The notes: a model not told the origin generated them from the sequence alone. A stretch of 64,000 bases of DNA from Sphingomonas_L flavalba_A (GCF_047553045.1 NZ_CP180208.1:3100001-3164000); one strand, 5' to 3'. Positions 1 to 9,429 are shown, counted from the stretch's first letter. Numbers and translations are program-made.

Positions 1-59
1 ACCAGTCCGGTTGTGCCGTTGTCGCCTGTGCGGGTGTAGATCTTGTTCAGGCGGACCAT
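1..59 (-). CDS. Cob(I)alamin adenosyltransferase, PduO type (5' end only)
   Basis: Only the first 19 codons lie in the window; the gene runs off the left edge. The peptide starts MVRLNKIYTRTGDNGTTGL, the characteristic ATP-binding N-terminus of PduO/CobO-type corrinoid adenosyltransferases, which transfer adenosyl from ATP to cob(I)alamin. The ATG at 59 follows an AAGG element 8 nt upstream and lies 10 nt after the stop of the HIG1-like gene, so it appears to be the last member of the gluQ-HIG1-adenosyltransferase run. The identification rests on this short motif, but the motif is distinctive. Confidence 0.75.
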   Translation of the reverse strand, partial: MVRLNKIYTRTGDNGTTGL

Positions 60-69
60 CGCCGCGCCT

Positions 70-297
70 TCAGCGATTGAGCAGCAGGAACAATGCGACC
101 AGCAAAATGGCGAGCGCCTGGAAGAAAATCCGGGCCATCATCATCTTGTTCTGGCGCTGTGACGACGCGCTGGGGCCGCTGCTGCTGCTTTTCAGCTCTG
201 CTTCCGTCGTCCGCAGGAAGGTGATGATGCCGCGCACCAGCGCAACCAGCGTCGCCAGCGCGGCGAGGACGATCAGGATCACCAGGAAAGTGTTCAT
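70..297 (-). CDS. Twin-transmembrane HIG1-domain-like protein
   Basis: A 75-residue protein with a hydrophobic segment at about residues 3-25 and a second at about 55-73, joined by a polar Ser/Lys-rich linker. This is the layout of the hypoxia-induced HIG1-like 'twin transmembrane' proteins common next to cobalamin adenosyltransferase genes in alphaproteobacteria. HIG1 proteins are generally linked to respiratory complexes, but its job here is not known. It lies 10 nt downstream of gluQ and 10 nt upstream of the adenosyltransferase gene, so the three are probably cotranscribed. Confidence 0.75.
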   Translation of the reverse strand: MNTFLVILIVLAALATLVALVRGIITFLRTTEAELKSSSSGPSASSQRQNKMMMARIFFQALAILLVALFLLLNR

Positions 298-306
298 CGT
301 CTCGCT

Positions 307-1209
307 CTAGGCGCTTGGCAGGATGAAGCCAAGCGCTTCCCGCATTGCCCGCAACTCGGCGACCAATTCTGCCGGATCGGTGCCGGTGGCGCGCAATTCG
401 GCCAGCGGGAGCGCGCCGTCGCGCTTGGCCAGCCTTCGGCCCGCCGCGTCGACGAGCAGCGGATGGTGGAAATAGGCGGGCGTCGGCAGGGCGAGCAGCG
501 CCTGAAGCATCCGGTGGACATCGGTCGCGGCGAACAGGTCGGCGCCGCGCACGATGCAGTTCACCCCCTGCGCCGCATCATCGACGGTGACGGCCAGGTG
601 ATAGCTGACCGGTGCGTCCTTGCGCGCGATTACCACGTCGCCATGGGCCAGCGGGTCGGCGGCGATCGATCCGGCTGCGTGGTCGTGCCAGGCGAGCGGC
701 CCGGTGCGCGCCATCGCCGCCGCCATGTCCAGCCGCCAGGCGTATGGCGTCTCCGCCATCCGTCGCGCCTGTTCCGCTGCCGGCAAACGGCGGCACGTGC
801 CGGGATAGACCGCGCCCGCCGGGCCGTGCGGCGCCGCCGCGCTCGCCGCGATCTCGGCGCGGGTGCAGAAGCAAGGGTAGGCAAGGCCCAGCGCCTTCAG
901 CCGGTCAAGCGCCGCTACATAGAGCGCCAGCCGCTGCGACTGGTGCACCACCGGCCCGTCCCATGTCAGGCCGAGCCAGCCGAGATCGGTGATGATGCCG
1001 TCGACATGCGCCGGCCGCGCGCGGGTCGGGTCGATATCCTCGATCCGCAGCAGGAATTGCCCGCCGCTGGCCCGCGCCAGATCATGTGCCGCCAGCGCGG
1101 AGAAGGCGTGGCCCAGGTGCAGGCGTCCGGTGGGGCTCGGCGCGAATCGGGAGATTCTCGTCGTGAAATTCGGCCCGGCACTTGACGGAGTTGCGAACGA
1201 TGCTGTCAT
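307..1209 (-). CDS. gluQ: Glutamyl-Q tRNA(Asp) synthetase
   Basis: A 300-residue class I synthetase-like protein. It lacks the C-terminal anticodon-binding half of GltX, as expected for GluQ-RS, which activates glutamate without tRNA and attaches it to the queuosine of tRNA-Asp. Visible motifs are the HLGH signature at residues 31-34, a zinc-site pattern (Cys113, Cys115, then a Tyr and Cys near 135-140), and AKRDG near 256 in the KMSKS position. The ATG at 1209 is kept because the sequence before RFAPSPTGRLHLGH is plausible; the exact N-terminus is uncertain. It is divergent from the HNH gene, with 53 nt between them. Confidence 0.9.
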   Translation of the reverse strand: MTASFATPSSAGPNFTTRISRFAPSPTGRLHLGHAFSALAAHDLARASGGQFLLRIEDIDPTRARPAHVDGIITDLGWLGLTWDGPVVHQSQRLALYVAALDRLKALGLAYPCFCTRAEIAASAAAPHGPAGAVYPGTCRRLPAAEQARRMAETPYAWRLDMAAAMARTGPLAWHDHAAGSIAADPLAHGDVVIARKDAPVSYHLAVTVDDAAQGVNCIVRGADLFAATDVHRMLQALLALPTPAYFHHPLLVDAAGRRLAKRDGALPLAELRATGTDPAELVAELRAMREALGFILPSA

Positions 1210-1262
1210 AAACGGGTCACGTTCCTCGACGATGGAGCGAGGCAGAGGGGGACGGGCAGCTT

Positions 1263-1829
1263 ATGTACCATCCAGACCTGTTGCGTCATCCGGACAGTTG
1301 CCCGACGCTGGTGCTGAACGCGGATTACACCCCGCTCAGCTATTATCCGCTCAGCCTGTGGCCATGGCAAACCGCGATCAAGGCAGTGTTTCTCGATCGT
1401 GTCGACATTGTTTCCAGCTACGAACGCACGGTCCGCAGCCCGTCCTCGGCGATGCGCATTCCATCGGTAATCGCACTGAAACAGTTCGTCAGACCGTCGG
1501 AATACCCCGCCTTCACCCGTTTCAACCTGTTCCTGCGCGACAGGTTTGCGTGCCAATATTGCGGCGCACACCGGGACCTGACTTTCGATCATGTCGTGCC
1601 GCGCGCCCAGGGTGGGCGAACGACGTGGGAGAATGTCGCCACCGCCTGTGCGCCGTGCAATCTGCGCAAGGGCGGCCGCACCCCGCGCGAGGCGGCGATG
1701 AAACTGCATGTCCCGCCGATCCGGCCGACAAGCTGGCAATTGCAGGAAAACGGCAGGGCCTTTCCGCCCAACCATCTGCACGAAAGTTGGCGCGACTGGC
1801 TCTATTGGGATGTCGAGCTTCTGGCATGA
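1263..1829 (+). CDS. HNH endonuclease family protein
   Basis: A 188-residue protein with an HNH fold at about 95-135: Cys97-x2-Cys100, the catalytic DH pair at 109-110, an Asn-containing loop, and Cys129-x2-Cys132 (CAPCNLRKGGRTP). The N-terminal part (PTLVLNADYTPLSYYPLSLW) matches the widespread single-copy chromosomal HNH proteins of alphaproteobacteria, so it is unlikely to be a homing enzyme. Its cellular role is not established. It sits alone between gluQ (divergent) and ppc. Confidence 0.85.
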   Translation: MYHPDLLRHPDSCPTLVLNADYTPLSYYPLSLWPWQTAIKAVFLDRVDIVSSYERTVRSPSSAMRIPSVIALKQFVRPSEYPAFTRFNLFLRDRFACQYCGAHRDLTFDHVVPRAQGGRTTWENVATACAPCNLRKGGRTPREAAMKLHVPPIRPTSWQLQENGRAFPPNHLHESWRDWLYWDVELLA

Positions 1830-1880
1830 ATTTTCCGCGAAGGCGTTGACTGGAACGCTTTTGCATTGCAGCAAAGCGTC

Positions 1881-4544
1881 ATGGCTAGCGCACCTCCGAT
1901 CACCCAGAACCCCGATATCCGCTTTCTCGGCCGCTTGCTCGGCGACGTCATCCGCCGTCAGGGAGGCGAAGCGCTGTTTCGCCGAACAGAGTATATCCGC
2001 TCCGCCTCCGTCGATCGCCATCGCGGCATTGCCGATGCCGGCGCCATAGACCCCGGCCTTGGCGCGCTGACCCTTGACGACACGCTCGCCTTCGTTCGTG
2101 GCTTCATGCTGTTTTCCATGCTCGCCAACCTGGCCGAGGACCGGCAGGGGGCGGCGGTCGAATCGGACGCCGACCTCGTCCACGCGCTTAACCGGCTTGA
2201 TGAGGAAGGGGTGCCGCGCGACGCGGTGGCCGCGCTGCTTGACGCGGCGCTGGTCGTGCCGGTGCTGACCGCCCACCCGACCGAAGTGCGCCGCAAGAGC
2301 GTGATCGATCACCGCAACCGTATCGCCGCGCTGATGCGCTTGCGCGACGGTGGTGCCCTGGAAACGGCGGACGGCGACCGGATCGAGGATGGAATCTATC
2401 GCCAGATCGCGCTGCTCTGGGAAACTCGGCCGCTGCGCGGTGAGCGGCTGTACGTCGCCGACGAGGTGGAGAACGCCCTCGCCTATCTGCGCGACGTGTT
2501 CCTGCCCACGTTGCCGGCTCTCTACGCCCGCTGGGAACGGTTGCTCGGCAGTCGCCCGGCGAGTTTCCTGAAGATCGGCAGCTGGATCGGCGGTGACCGG
2601 GACGGCAACCCGTTCGTGGTGGCCGAGTCGTTGCGGCTGGCGCTGTCCCGGGCGGCGGCGGCGGCGCTGTCCCACTATCTTGATTGCGTCCATGCGCTTG
2701 GCGCTGAACTGTCGCCATCGACGACGCTTGCCGCCGCTAGTCCCGCGGTGATCGCGTTGGCCGAGGCAAGCGGCGACACCGCGCCGAGCCGCGCCGACGA
2801 GCCGTATCGCCGGGCGCTCTCCGGTATCTATGCGCGGCTGGCGGCGACCTATGAGGCGCTGATCGGCCGGGCGCCGCCGCGTCCGTCGCATCTGCCCGGC
2901 GCGCCTTATGCAACGCCGGAAGCGCTGCGCACCGACCTGCGCGCGCTGGCCCAGGGGCTGGAAAGTCATGGCATCAGCGGCGGCGCGCTCGACCGGTTGA
3001 TCCGCGCGGTCGAGACCTTTGGATTCCATCTCGCGACGCTGGATATGCGCCAGAATAGCGCCGTTCATGAACGGGTGGTCGCGGAACTGCTGCGCGTTGC
3101 CGGCGTCGAAGCGGATTATGCCGCGCTGGATGAGGATGCGCGGGTCGCGCTGCTCCGCCGTGAACTGGCATCGCCGCGCCCGCTGGCCAGCGCCTTTGCC
3201 GCCTATTCCGACGAGACGCGCAGCGAGCTGGACATCGTCCGCGCCGCCGCCGAGGCGCATCGTTGCTACGGACCGGCGTGCATGACCAATTATGTGGTGT
3301 CGATGGCGCGGTCGGTGTCCGACCTGCTGGAGGTGAACATTCTGCTGAAGGAAGCCGGGCTTTACTGCCCCGGTGAACCGGCGGCGGCAGCGATGATGCC
3401 GGTGCCCTTGTTCGAGACGATCGCCGACCTGGAAGCGGCGCCGGCGGTGATGCGGCAATGGTTCGCGGTGCCGGAAACCGCCGCCATCGCCGGCGCGCGC
3501 GGCCATCAGGAAGTGATGATCGGCTATTCCGATTCGAACAAGGATGGCGGCTACCTGACATCCAACTGGGCGCTGCATGAGGCGAGCAAGGCGCTGGCGC
3601 CGGTGTTCGCCGAAGCCGGCGTCCGCATGCAGCTGTTCCACGGGCGCGGTGGCGCGGTCGGGCGCGGCGGCGGGTCATCCTTCGCCGCGATCCGCAGCCA
3701 GCCGGCCGGCACCGTGCAGGGGCGCATCCGCATCACCGAGCAGGGCGAGGTGATCGCCGCCAAATACGGCAACAGCGAAAGCGCGACGACGAATCTGGAA
3801 GCGATCGCCGCCGCCACCCTGCTTGCTTCGCTGGAACCGGACTGCCTGTCGGCGGCCGACGCCGCCCGCTTCACCGCGGCGATGAACACGCTATCCGCCG
3901 ATTCGATGCGCGCCTATCGCGCGCTGGTTTACGAGACCGAAGGCTTCCGCACCTTTTTTCGCCAGATGACGCCGATCGCGGAGATCGCGACGCTGAAGAT
4001 CGGCTCGCGCCCGTCCAGCCGCACCAAATCCGACGCGATCGAGGATCTGCGCGCGATTCCCTGGGTATTCAGCTGGGCACAGGCACGGGTGATGCTGCCC
4101 GGCTGGTACGGCGTCGGCGAGGCGCTCACCGGATTTGCAGACCAGGGGCTGCTGCGCGCGATGGCGGAAGGCTGGCCGTTCTTCGCCGCCACGCTCGGCA
4201 ACATGGAAATGGTGCTCGCCAAATCCGACATGGGCATCGCCGAACGCTATGCGACGCTGGTCGGGGACCGGGCGCTGGCGAACGGGATCTTCGGCCGGAT
4301 CCGCGACGGCTGGCACAGCGGGCACGATTCGTTGCTCGCCGCGACCGGGCAGGCCCGCCTGCTGGAAAAGAGCCCGGCGCTGGACGAATCGATCCGCCTG
4401 CGTTTGCCCTATATCGAGCCGCTGAATCTGCTCCAGATCGAGCTGTTGAAGCGCCACCGTGCCGGTGAGAGCGACCCGCGCATCGCCGAAGGCATCCAGC
4501 TGTCGATCAACGCGGTGGCGACGGCGCTGCGCAATAGCGGCTGA
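1881..4544 (+). CDS. ppc: Phosphoenolpyruvate carboxylase
   Basis: An 887-residue enzyme that carboxylates PEP to oxaloacetate and so refills the TCA cycle. Family signatures are present in order: AHPTEVRRKS with the catalytic His near residue 132, GSWIGGDRDGNP, a PEP-binding GYSDSNKDGGYLTSNW, FHGRGGAVGRGGG, and EQGEVIAAKYGNSE. The C-terminus ends in RNSG rather than the common QNTG. I chose the ATG at 1881 (MASAPPITQ) over the in-frame TTG at 1866 because the five extra codons have no better ribosome binding site. No sign of damage. Confidence 0.95.
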   Translation: MASAPPITQNPDIRFLGRLLGDVIRRQGGEALFRRTEYIRSASVDRHRGIADAGAIDPGLGALTLDDTLAFVRGFMLFSMLANLAEDRQGAAVESDADLVHALNRLDEEGVPRDAVAALLDAALVVPVLTAHPTEVRRKSVIDHRNRIAALMRLRDGGALETADGDRIEDGIYRQIALLWETRPLRGERLYVADEVENALAYLRDVFLPTLPALYARWERLLGSRPASFLKIGSWIGGDRDGNPFVVAESLRLALSRAAAAALSHYLDCVHALGAELSPSTTLAAASPAVIALAEASGDTAPSRADEPYRRALSGIYARLAATYEALIGRAPPRPSHLPGAPYATPEALRTDLRALAQGLESHGISGGALDRLIRAVETFGFHLATLDMRQNSAVHERVVAELLRVAGVEADYAALDEDARVALLRRELASPRPLASAFAAYSDETRSELDIVRAAAEAHRCYGPACMTNYVVSMARSVSDLLEVNILLKEAGLYCPGEPAAAAMMPVPLFETIADLEAAPAVMRQWFAVPETAAIAGARGHQEVMIGYSDSNKDGGYLTSNWALHEASKALAPVFAEAGVRMQLFHGRGGAVGRGGGSSFAAIRSQPAGTVQGRIRITEQGEVIAAKYGNSESATTNLEAIAAATLLASLEPDCLSAADAARFTAAMNTLSADSMRAYRALVYETEGFRTFFRQMTPIAEIATLKIGSRPSSRTKSDAIEDLRAIPWVFSWAQARVMLPGWYGVGEALTGFADQGLLRAMAEGWPFFAATLGNMEMVLAKSDMGIAERYATLVGDRALANGIFGRIRDGWHSGHDSLLAATGQARLLEKSPALDESIRLRLPYIEPLNLLQIELLKRHRAGESDPRIAEGIQLSINAVATALRNSG

Positions 4545-4610
4545 GCTGGACCAGGCAGCGTTGGGCGGCGGTTAACCATTTCCCAACCGCTCCGCGCGTA
4601 GGCGCGGGGA

Positions 4611-5168
4611 ATGAGCGACGTCGCTGCCCCCGTTCCCGGACCGTCCATCCTGGTGGTCGATGACAGCCGCACCAACCTGGCGGTGATGGGCAAGCGGCTT
4701 ACCCGGATGGGCTATCTGGTCAGCCTGTGCGACAACGGGTTCGCCGCGCTCGACATGATGCAGGCCAGGCGGTTCGATCTGGCCATAGTCGACATGGTGA
4801 TGCCGCAGATGTCAGGCCTGTCGGTGCTTCGCGAACTGCGTGGGGCGATGACGACGGCGGCGCTGCCGGTGCTGATGATCACCGCGCGCAGCGACGACGG
4901 GGCGGCGGTGGAAGCGCTTGGCGCTGGCGCTGACGATTATGTGTCGAAACCATTCGCGTTCGAGGTGCTCGGCGCCCGCATCGCCCGGCTGCTCGACCGC
5001 GCCCGCGCGTTCGAGGCGCTGCGTCAGTCAAATCTCGCGCTCGACGCGCGCATCGTGCGCCGGGCGATGGAACTGGGGGCGCTGCGCTCCGAACTGGACG
5101 AGGCCCGCGCCGATACTTTCCGTCTGCAGGCGGAGGTCGTCCGGCTTGGCGGTCAGGCTGCCGCCTGA
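4611..5168 (+). CDS. Single-domain response regulator with C-terminal helical tail
   Basis: A 185-residue protein. Residues 13-125 form a receiver domain: acidic pair in ILVVDDS, phospho-acceptor Asp61 in LAIVDMVMPQMSG, Thr91 in LMITARS, and Lys113 in YVSKPF. There is no DNA-binding output domain. The last 55 residues are charged and predicted helical, with a coiled-coil look (ARIVRRAMELGALRSELDEA). It may act by protein contact, as in chemotaxis or phosphorelay receivers. No histidine kinase is adjacent, so its partner is unknown. Confidence 0.85.
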   Translation: MSDVAAPVPGPSILVVDDSRTNLAVMGKRLTRMGYLVSLCDNGFAALDMMQARRFDLAIVDMVMPQMSGLSVLRELRGAMTTAALPVLMITARSDDGAAVEALGAGADDYVSKPFAFEVLGARIARLLDRARAFEALRQSNLALDARIVRRAMELGALRSELDEARADTFRLQAEVVRLGGQAAA

Positions 5169-5176
5169 TCCCAGCG

Positions 5177-5932
5177 TTATTCTATGTCGACGGACAGGCC
5201 CGGCCCCGGATCGCCCGGCGGCGCGGCGCAGGCGATGCGCGGCGCGTCGGCGCGGGCGCGGTCAAGGATGGCGGACGGCACCGCCGCGCGGTGGTAGACC
5301 CGGTCAGCGCGGGCTAGCCATCGCGCCTCGCGCAGGCTCAGGTCGTCCGGATCGGGTGAACGGAGCGCGATCCGGACCAGCGCCGACGACCCGGCCGCTT
5401 CATCGCCGGCCAGCCAGCGGTCGAGCGCGCCCGCATCATGCTCCGTCAGCGGATCGAGCGCGCCGCCGGGGCCAAGCGCGGCGGCGATCGCCTGCCGCCG
5501 CGCGCCGCCATCCGGCCAGCGGGCGCGGATCGCGCCACGCGCCTGCCATAACTGCTCTGTCAGCGCACCGAGCGTGGCAGGGAGCAATGTCTCCAGCCGC
5601 TGGCGCAGCGCCCCGGCCAGACCGGCGGAAGCGCCGCCGGTGCCGATCGCGATCAGTACCGGATCGCGGTCGACGATCGCCGGCAGGGTGAAATCGCAGA
5701 GCGCCGGCCGGTCGACGGCATTGACCAGGATGCCGCGCGCCTTCAGCCGCGCGACGACCGCCTCAGCCCCGTCGGCGAGTGCAACGATCGCCAGCGCCGC
5801 GTCGCCATCCTCGCCGACGACAATCGCGCCGGCCCGCTCGAGCAGCCGCCGCTTGGCGTCGGTCGCCTCCCCGGCGCCGATCAGCATGACCGGGCGGCCG
5901 GCTAGGCGAAGGAAGACGGGCAAGCTGTGCAT
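5177..5932 (-). CDS. Precorrin-2 dehydrogenase / sirohydrochlorin ferrochelatase-like protein (CysG N-terminal type)
   Basis: A 251-residue protein related to the N-terminal half of CysG (Met8p/SirC), which oxidises precorrin-2 and can insert iron to make sirohaem. The NAD-binding motif is VMLIGAGEATDAKRRLLERAGA, split here as VMLIGAGEATD and AKRRLLERAGA. The later NAVDRPALCDFTLPA and GGASAGLAGALR blocks match the family. After residue 200, ALRSPDPDDLSLREARWLARADRV looks like the start of the uroporphyrinogen methyltransferase (SUMT) domain, but the protein ends about 50 residues later. Start MHSLPVFLRL at 5932 is preferred over a Met 12 codons upstream. It follows pheT by about 50 nt. Confidence 0.8.
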   Translation of the reverse strand: MHSLPVFLRLAGRPVMLIGAGEATDAKRRLLERAGAIVVGEDGDAALAIVALADGAEAVVARLKARGILVNAVDRPALCDFTLPAIVDRDPVLIAIGTGGASAGLAGALRQRLETLLPATLGALTEQLWQARGAIRARWPDGGARRQAIAAALGPGGALDPLTEHDAGALDRWLAGDEAAGSSALVRIALRSPDPDDLSLREARWLARADRVYHRAAVPSAILDRARADAPRIACAAPPGDPGPGLSVDIE

Positions 5933-5983
5933 CGCGCCCCTTGTTGCCGGTGCGGCGCCGCTTGCCAAGCGCGGCTATGCCGC

Positions 5984-8356
5984 TCAGCCGCGCAGCGTCG
6001 CGCCCAGCTTGGCGGCGGCAGCGACGATCTTCGCCGAGATGGCCGACAGATCCTCCTCGGTGAAGCTTTTCTCCGCCGGCTGCAGCGTCACTTCCACCGC
6101 CAGCGACTTCTGCCCGGCCGGCACGCCCTGTCCGGTGAACAGGTCGAACAGTCGCGCGTCGACGATCGCCACCTTGTCGGCGCCGCGGACGGCGCGGACC
6201 AGCGCGTCGGCGGCCAGCGCTTCCGGCACCAGGAAGGCGAAATCGCGCGCCACCGCCTGCAACGCCGGCGGCGCATAGGCGGAGCGCATCCGCCCTGCGG
6301 CCCGCCGCGCCGGGATCGAATCGAGGAAGATCTCGCCGGCGACGACATCGCCGTCCAGCCCCAGCGTCCGGGCAAGCGCCGGGTGAAGCAGGCCGAATTC
6401 CGCCAGCACCGTCTTCGGCCCCAGCCGCAGCGTCGCCGACCGACCGGGATGATAGGCAGACGCCGCTTCGCCCATCACCTGCAGATTGTCGACCGGCGCG
6501 CCGGCGGCGGCGAGCAGCGCCAGCGCCTCCGCCTTGCCGTCGAACGCATCGAACGGCTGTGGCTTGCCGGTCTGCCAGCCACGCGCGGTTTTGTCGCCGG
6601 CCAGCACGAAGGCCAGCGTCGGTCGCTCGGCATCCGCAAGGTAACGGCGCCCGACCTCGAACAGCCGGATCGTCGCCGCACCGCGATCGACATTGCGCCG
6701 TGCCGCCGCCAAAAGGCCGGGCAGCAGCGTCGGCCGCATCACCTTCATATCCTCGCTGATCGGGTTGGCCAGCGTCCAGGCGCCGCCGCCGAACGCCGCC
6801 GCTTCGCCTTCGGCGATGAAGCTCCAGGTCAGCGCCTCGTTCAGGCCGCGCGCCGCCGCAGCCCGGCGGGCGCGGCGCTCGACCAGCTGTTCCGGCGTTG
6901 CGGTCGGCGCGGCAACGCCGGGCGCGCGATCGAGCGGCGCGGACGGCACGCTGTCGATGCCGGTGATCCGCACCACTTCCTCGACCAGATCGGCCGGGCC
7001 GTCGACATCGCGGCGCCAGGACGGCACCGCCACCTGCATCGGCGTATCCCCCGACACGGCGAAGCCAAGCCGCTCCAGGATCGCCCGCTGCTCCGCCGCG
7101 GGGACGGCGACGCCACCCAGCCGCGCGCACAGGCCGGGGTCGTAGGCGACATGCTTGTCGGTGACCGGCGCCGCGCCGGCGCGCACCACATCGGACGGCT
7201 CGCCGCCGCAGATGTCGACGATCATGCCGGTCAGGATCGCCAGCCCGTCGTCGAGGAAGGCCGGGTCGACCCCGCGCTCGAACCGGCTGCGCGCGTCGGA
7301 GGCGAGCGCCACCGCCTGCCCGGTGCGGGCAATGCGTTCCGGATCGAAGAACGCCACCTCCAGCAGCACGTCGGTCGTGTCGTCGGCGGTGCCGGAATGC
7401 TCGCCGCCCATGATCCCGCCGATGCCGTGCACCTCGCGCGCGTCGGCGATGACCGTCATCTCCGGGGTCAGGGCATAGCTTTTGCCGTTCAGCACCGTCA
7501 CCGTCTCGCCCGGCGCGGCGCGGCGGGCGACGATCGGCGAGGCCAGCTTCGCCAGGTCGTAGACATGGCTTGGCCGGCCGAGCGCGAACATCAGATAGTT
7601 GCTGATATCGACCAGCGCGGAGATCGGCCGCTGGCCGATCGCGGTCAGCCGGCGCTGCAGCCAGTCCGGCGACGGGCGGTTGCGGGTGCCGCGGATCACC
7701 CGGCCATAGAAGGCGGGGCAGCCCTCCGCATCGTCGGTGCGGATTTCGATCGGGCAGGGAAAGCCGCCGGCCACCGCCGGCACCGCCAGCGGCTTCAGCG
7801 TGCCGAGGCCGGCCGCCGCCAGGTCGCGGGCGATGCCGTGCACGCCCATGCAATCCTGCCGGTTCGGGGTGATGGCGACGTCGAACACCGGGTCGTCCAG
7901 CCCTGCCCATTCGGCGTAGGCCGCGCCGACCGGCGCGTCGGCCGGCAGTTCGATGATCCCGTCATGCGCCTCGCCCAGCTCCAGCTCGCGCATCGAGCAC
8001 ATCATGCCCCGGCTTTCGACCCCGCGAATCGCCGCGACTTTCAGGGTGATGCCACTACCCGGCACATAGGCGCCGGGCGCGCCAAACACGCCGACCAGGC
8101 TGGCGCGGGCGTTGGGCGCGCCGCAGACGACCTGCACCGGCCCGTCGCCGGCATCGACCGACAGCAGTTGCAGCTTGTCTGCCTGCGGATGGGGTTCGGC
8201 GGTCAGCACCCGGGCGATGCGGAATGGCGCCAGCGCTTCCGCCGGGTTCTCGACGCCCTCGACCTCAAGCCCGATGCGCGTCAGCACCTCCGCCACCGTT
8301 GCCGCGTCGGCTTCGGTGTCGAGATGGTCCTTCAGCCATGACAGGGTGAACTTCAT
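5984..8356 (-). CDS. pheT: Phenylalanyl-tRNA synthetase beta subunit
   Basis: A 790-residue beta chain of the heterotetrameric synthetase that charges tRNA-Phe. The start MKFTLSWLKDHLDTEA is the usual N-terminus; the longer reading frame upstream is spurious. An EMAP-type tRNA-binding domain follows at about 39-150 (ADKLQLLSVDAG, GAPNARASLVGVFGAPG). B3/B4 and B5 domains lie centrally, and the protein ends with an FDX-ACB anticodon-binding domain. The ATG at 8356 overlaps the pheS TGA as ATGA, so translation is coupled. Confidence 0.95.
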   Translation of the reverse strand: MKFTLSWLKDHLDTEADAATVAEVLTRIGLEVEGVENPAEALAPFRIARVLTAEPHPQADKLQLLSVDAGDGPVQVVCGAPNARASLVGVFGAPGAYVPGSGITLKVAAIRGVESRGMMCSMRELELGEAHDGIIELPADAPVGAAYAEWAGLDDPVFDVAITPNRQDCMGVHGIARDLAAAGLGTLKPLAVPAVAGGFPCPIEIRTDDAEGCPAFYGRVIRGTRNRPSPDWLQRRLTAIGQRPISALVDISNYLMFALGRPSHVYDLAKLASPIVARRAAPGETVTVLNGKSYALTPEMTVIADAREVHGIGGIMGGEHSGTADDTTDVLLEVAFFDPERIARTGQAVALASDARSRFERGVDPAFLDDGLAILTGMIVDICGGEPSDVVRAGAAPVTDKHVAYDPGLCARLGGVAVPAAEQRAILERLGFAVSGDTPMQVAVPSWRRDVDGPADLVEEVVRITGIDSVPSAPLDRAPGVAAPTATPEQLVERRARRAAAARGLNEALTWSFIAEGEAAAFGGGAWTLANPISEDMKVMRPTLLPGLLAAARRNVDRGAATIRLFEVGRRYLADAERPTLAFVLAGDKTARGWQTGKPQPFDAFDGKAEALALLAAAGAPVDNLQVMGEAASAYHPGRSATLRLGPKTVLAEFGLLHPALARTLGLDGDVVAGEIFLDSIPARRAAGRMRSAYAPPALQAVARDFAFLVPEALAADALVRAVRGADKVAIVDARLFDLFTGQGVPAGQKSLAVEVTLQPAEKSFTEEDLSAISAKIVAAAAKLGATLRG

Positions 8357-9429
8357 GCCCCCACTCCCCCGGACAGAGTGGGCACGTCGAGGCTGCGGAA
8401 GCCGTAATGGCGCAGCCAGCGCAAATCGCCGTCGAAGAAGGCGCGCAGATCGTCCATCCCGTATTTCAGCATCGCCAGCCGGTCGACGCCGGTGCCGAAC
8501 GCGAAGCCCTGCCACACGTCCGGGTCAAGCCCGCATGCCTCGATCACCCGGCGGTGGACCATGCCGCTGCCGAGCACCTCCATCCAGCCTTCGGCGCCGC
8601 CGATCACCCGCCGGCCCTTCTCGATCGAATAGCCGACGTCGACCTCGACCGACGGCTCGGTGAACGGGAAATAGCTGGGGCGCAGCCGCAGCTGGATGTC
8701 GTCGCGCTCGAAGAACGCCTTAAGGAACGTCTCCAGCGTCCAGCGCAGATGGCCGAGGTGGATGGCCTTGTCGATCACCAGCCCCTCGATCTGGTGGAAC
8801 ATCGGCGTATGGGTGGCGTCGCTATCGGAACGGTAGACGCGGCCGGGCGCGATGATGCGGATCGGCGGCAGCTGGCTGGTCATCGTGCGGATCTGCACCG
8901 GCGAGGTGTGGGTACGCAGCACGCGCGCCTCCTCGCCTTCGTCCGCGCGCAGGTAGAATGTGTCGTGCATCGCGCGGGCGGGGTGGCTTTCCGGCATGTT
9001 GAGCGCGGTGAAGTTGTGCCACTGGTCCTCGATCTCCGGCCCGGTCGCGACGGCGAAGCCGAGGTCAGCGAAGATTTCCGCCAGCTCGTCCATCACCTGG
9101 CTGACCGGGTGGACGCTGCCCTGCGGCAATTCCGGCGCTGGCAGGGTCAGGTCGATCGCCTCGGATGCCAGCCGGGCGGCGAGCACGCGTTCTTCCAGCG
9201 CGGCCTTGCGTGTCGTGATCGCCGCCGTCACCGTTTCGCGCAGGCCGTTGATCCGCGGACCCTGCGCCTGCCGTTCGTCGGCGCTCATCCCGCCCAGCGT
9301 CTTCAACAGGGCGGTTACCCTGCCCTGCTTGCCAAGCGCGCCGACCCGGATCGCTTCGAGCGCGTCCAGGCTGTCCGCCGCACCGATATCCGCCATCAGG
9401 CCCTGCCCGATTGCCTCGAGATCGCTCAC
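8353..9429 (-). CDS. pheS: Phenylalanyl-tRNA synthetase alpha subunit
   Basis: A 358-residue class II synthetase catalytic subunit. An N-terminal coiled-coil segment (about 1-85) is followed by the catalytic core, including DTFYLRADEGEEARVL, the motif 2 region, PSYFPFTEPSVEVDV, and the motif 3 stretch GFAFGTGVDRLAML. I chose the GTG at 9429 (VSDLEAIGQGLMADIG): it has an AAGGGA element about 6 nt upstream and gives the usual family length, whereas the 29 residues before it look non-coding. It overlaps pheT by 4 nt. Confidence 0.93.
   Translation of the reverse strand: MSDLEAIGQGLMADIGAADSLDALEAIRVGALGKQGRVTALLKTLGGMSADERQAQGPRINGLRETVTAAITTRKAALEERVLAARLASEAIDLTLPAPELPQGSVHPVSQVMDELAEIFADLGFAVATGPEIEDQWHNFTALNMPESHPARAMHDTFYLRADEGEEARVLRTHTSPVQIRTMTSQLPPIRIIAPGRVYRSDSDATHTPMFHQIEGLVIDKAIHLGHLRWTLETFLKAFFERDDIQLRLRPSYFPFTEPSVEVDVGYSIEKGRRVIGGAEGWMEVLGSGMVHRRVIEACGLDPDVWQGFAFGTGVDRLAMLKYGMDDLRAFFDGDLRWLRHYGFRSLDVPTLSGGVGA

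Noticed and set aside
1263..1829. Mobile homing endonuclease
   Set aside because: The HNH protein is a widespread chromosomal family and no intron, intein or insertion boundary is visible.
1206..3641. 811-codon open frame on the minus strand
   Set aside because: It is antisense to ppc, has Arg/Gln-rich non-protein-like composition and no domain; ppc motifs on the other strand are unmistakable.
5927..8341. 804-codon open frame on the plus strand
   Set aside because: Antisense to pheT; long open frames opposite GC-rich genes are expected and this one has no family features.
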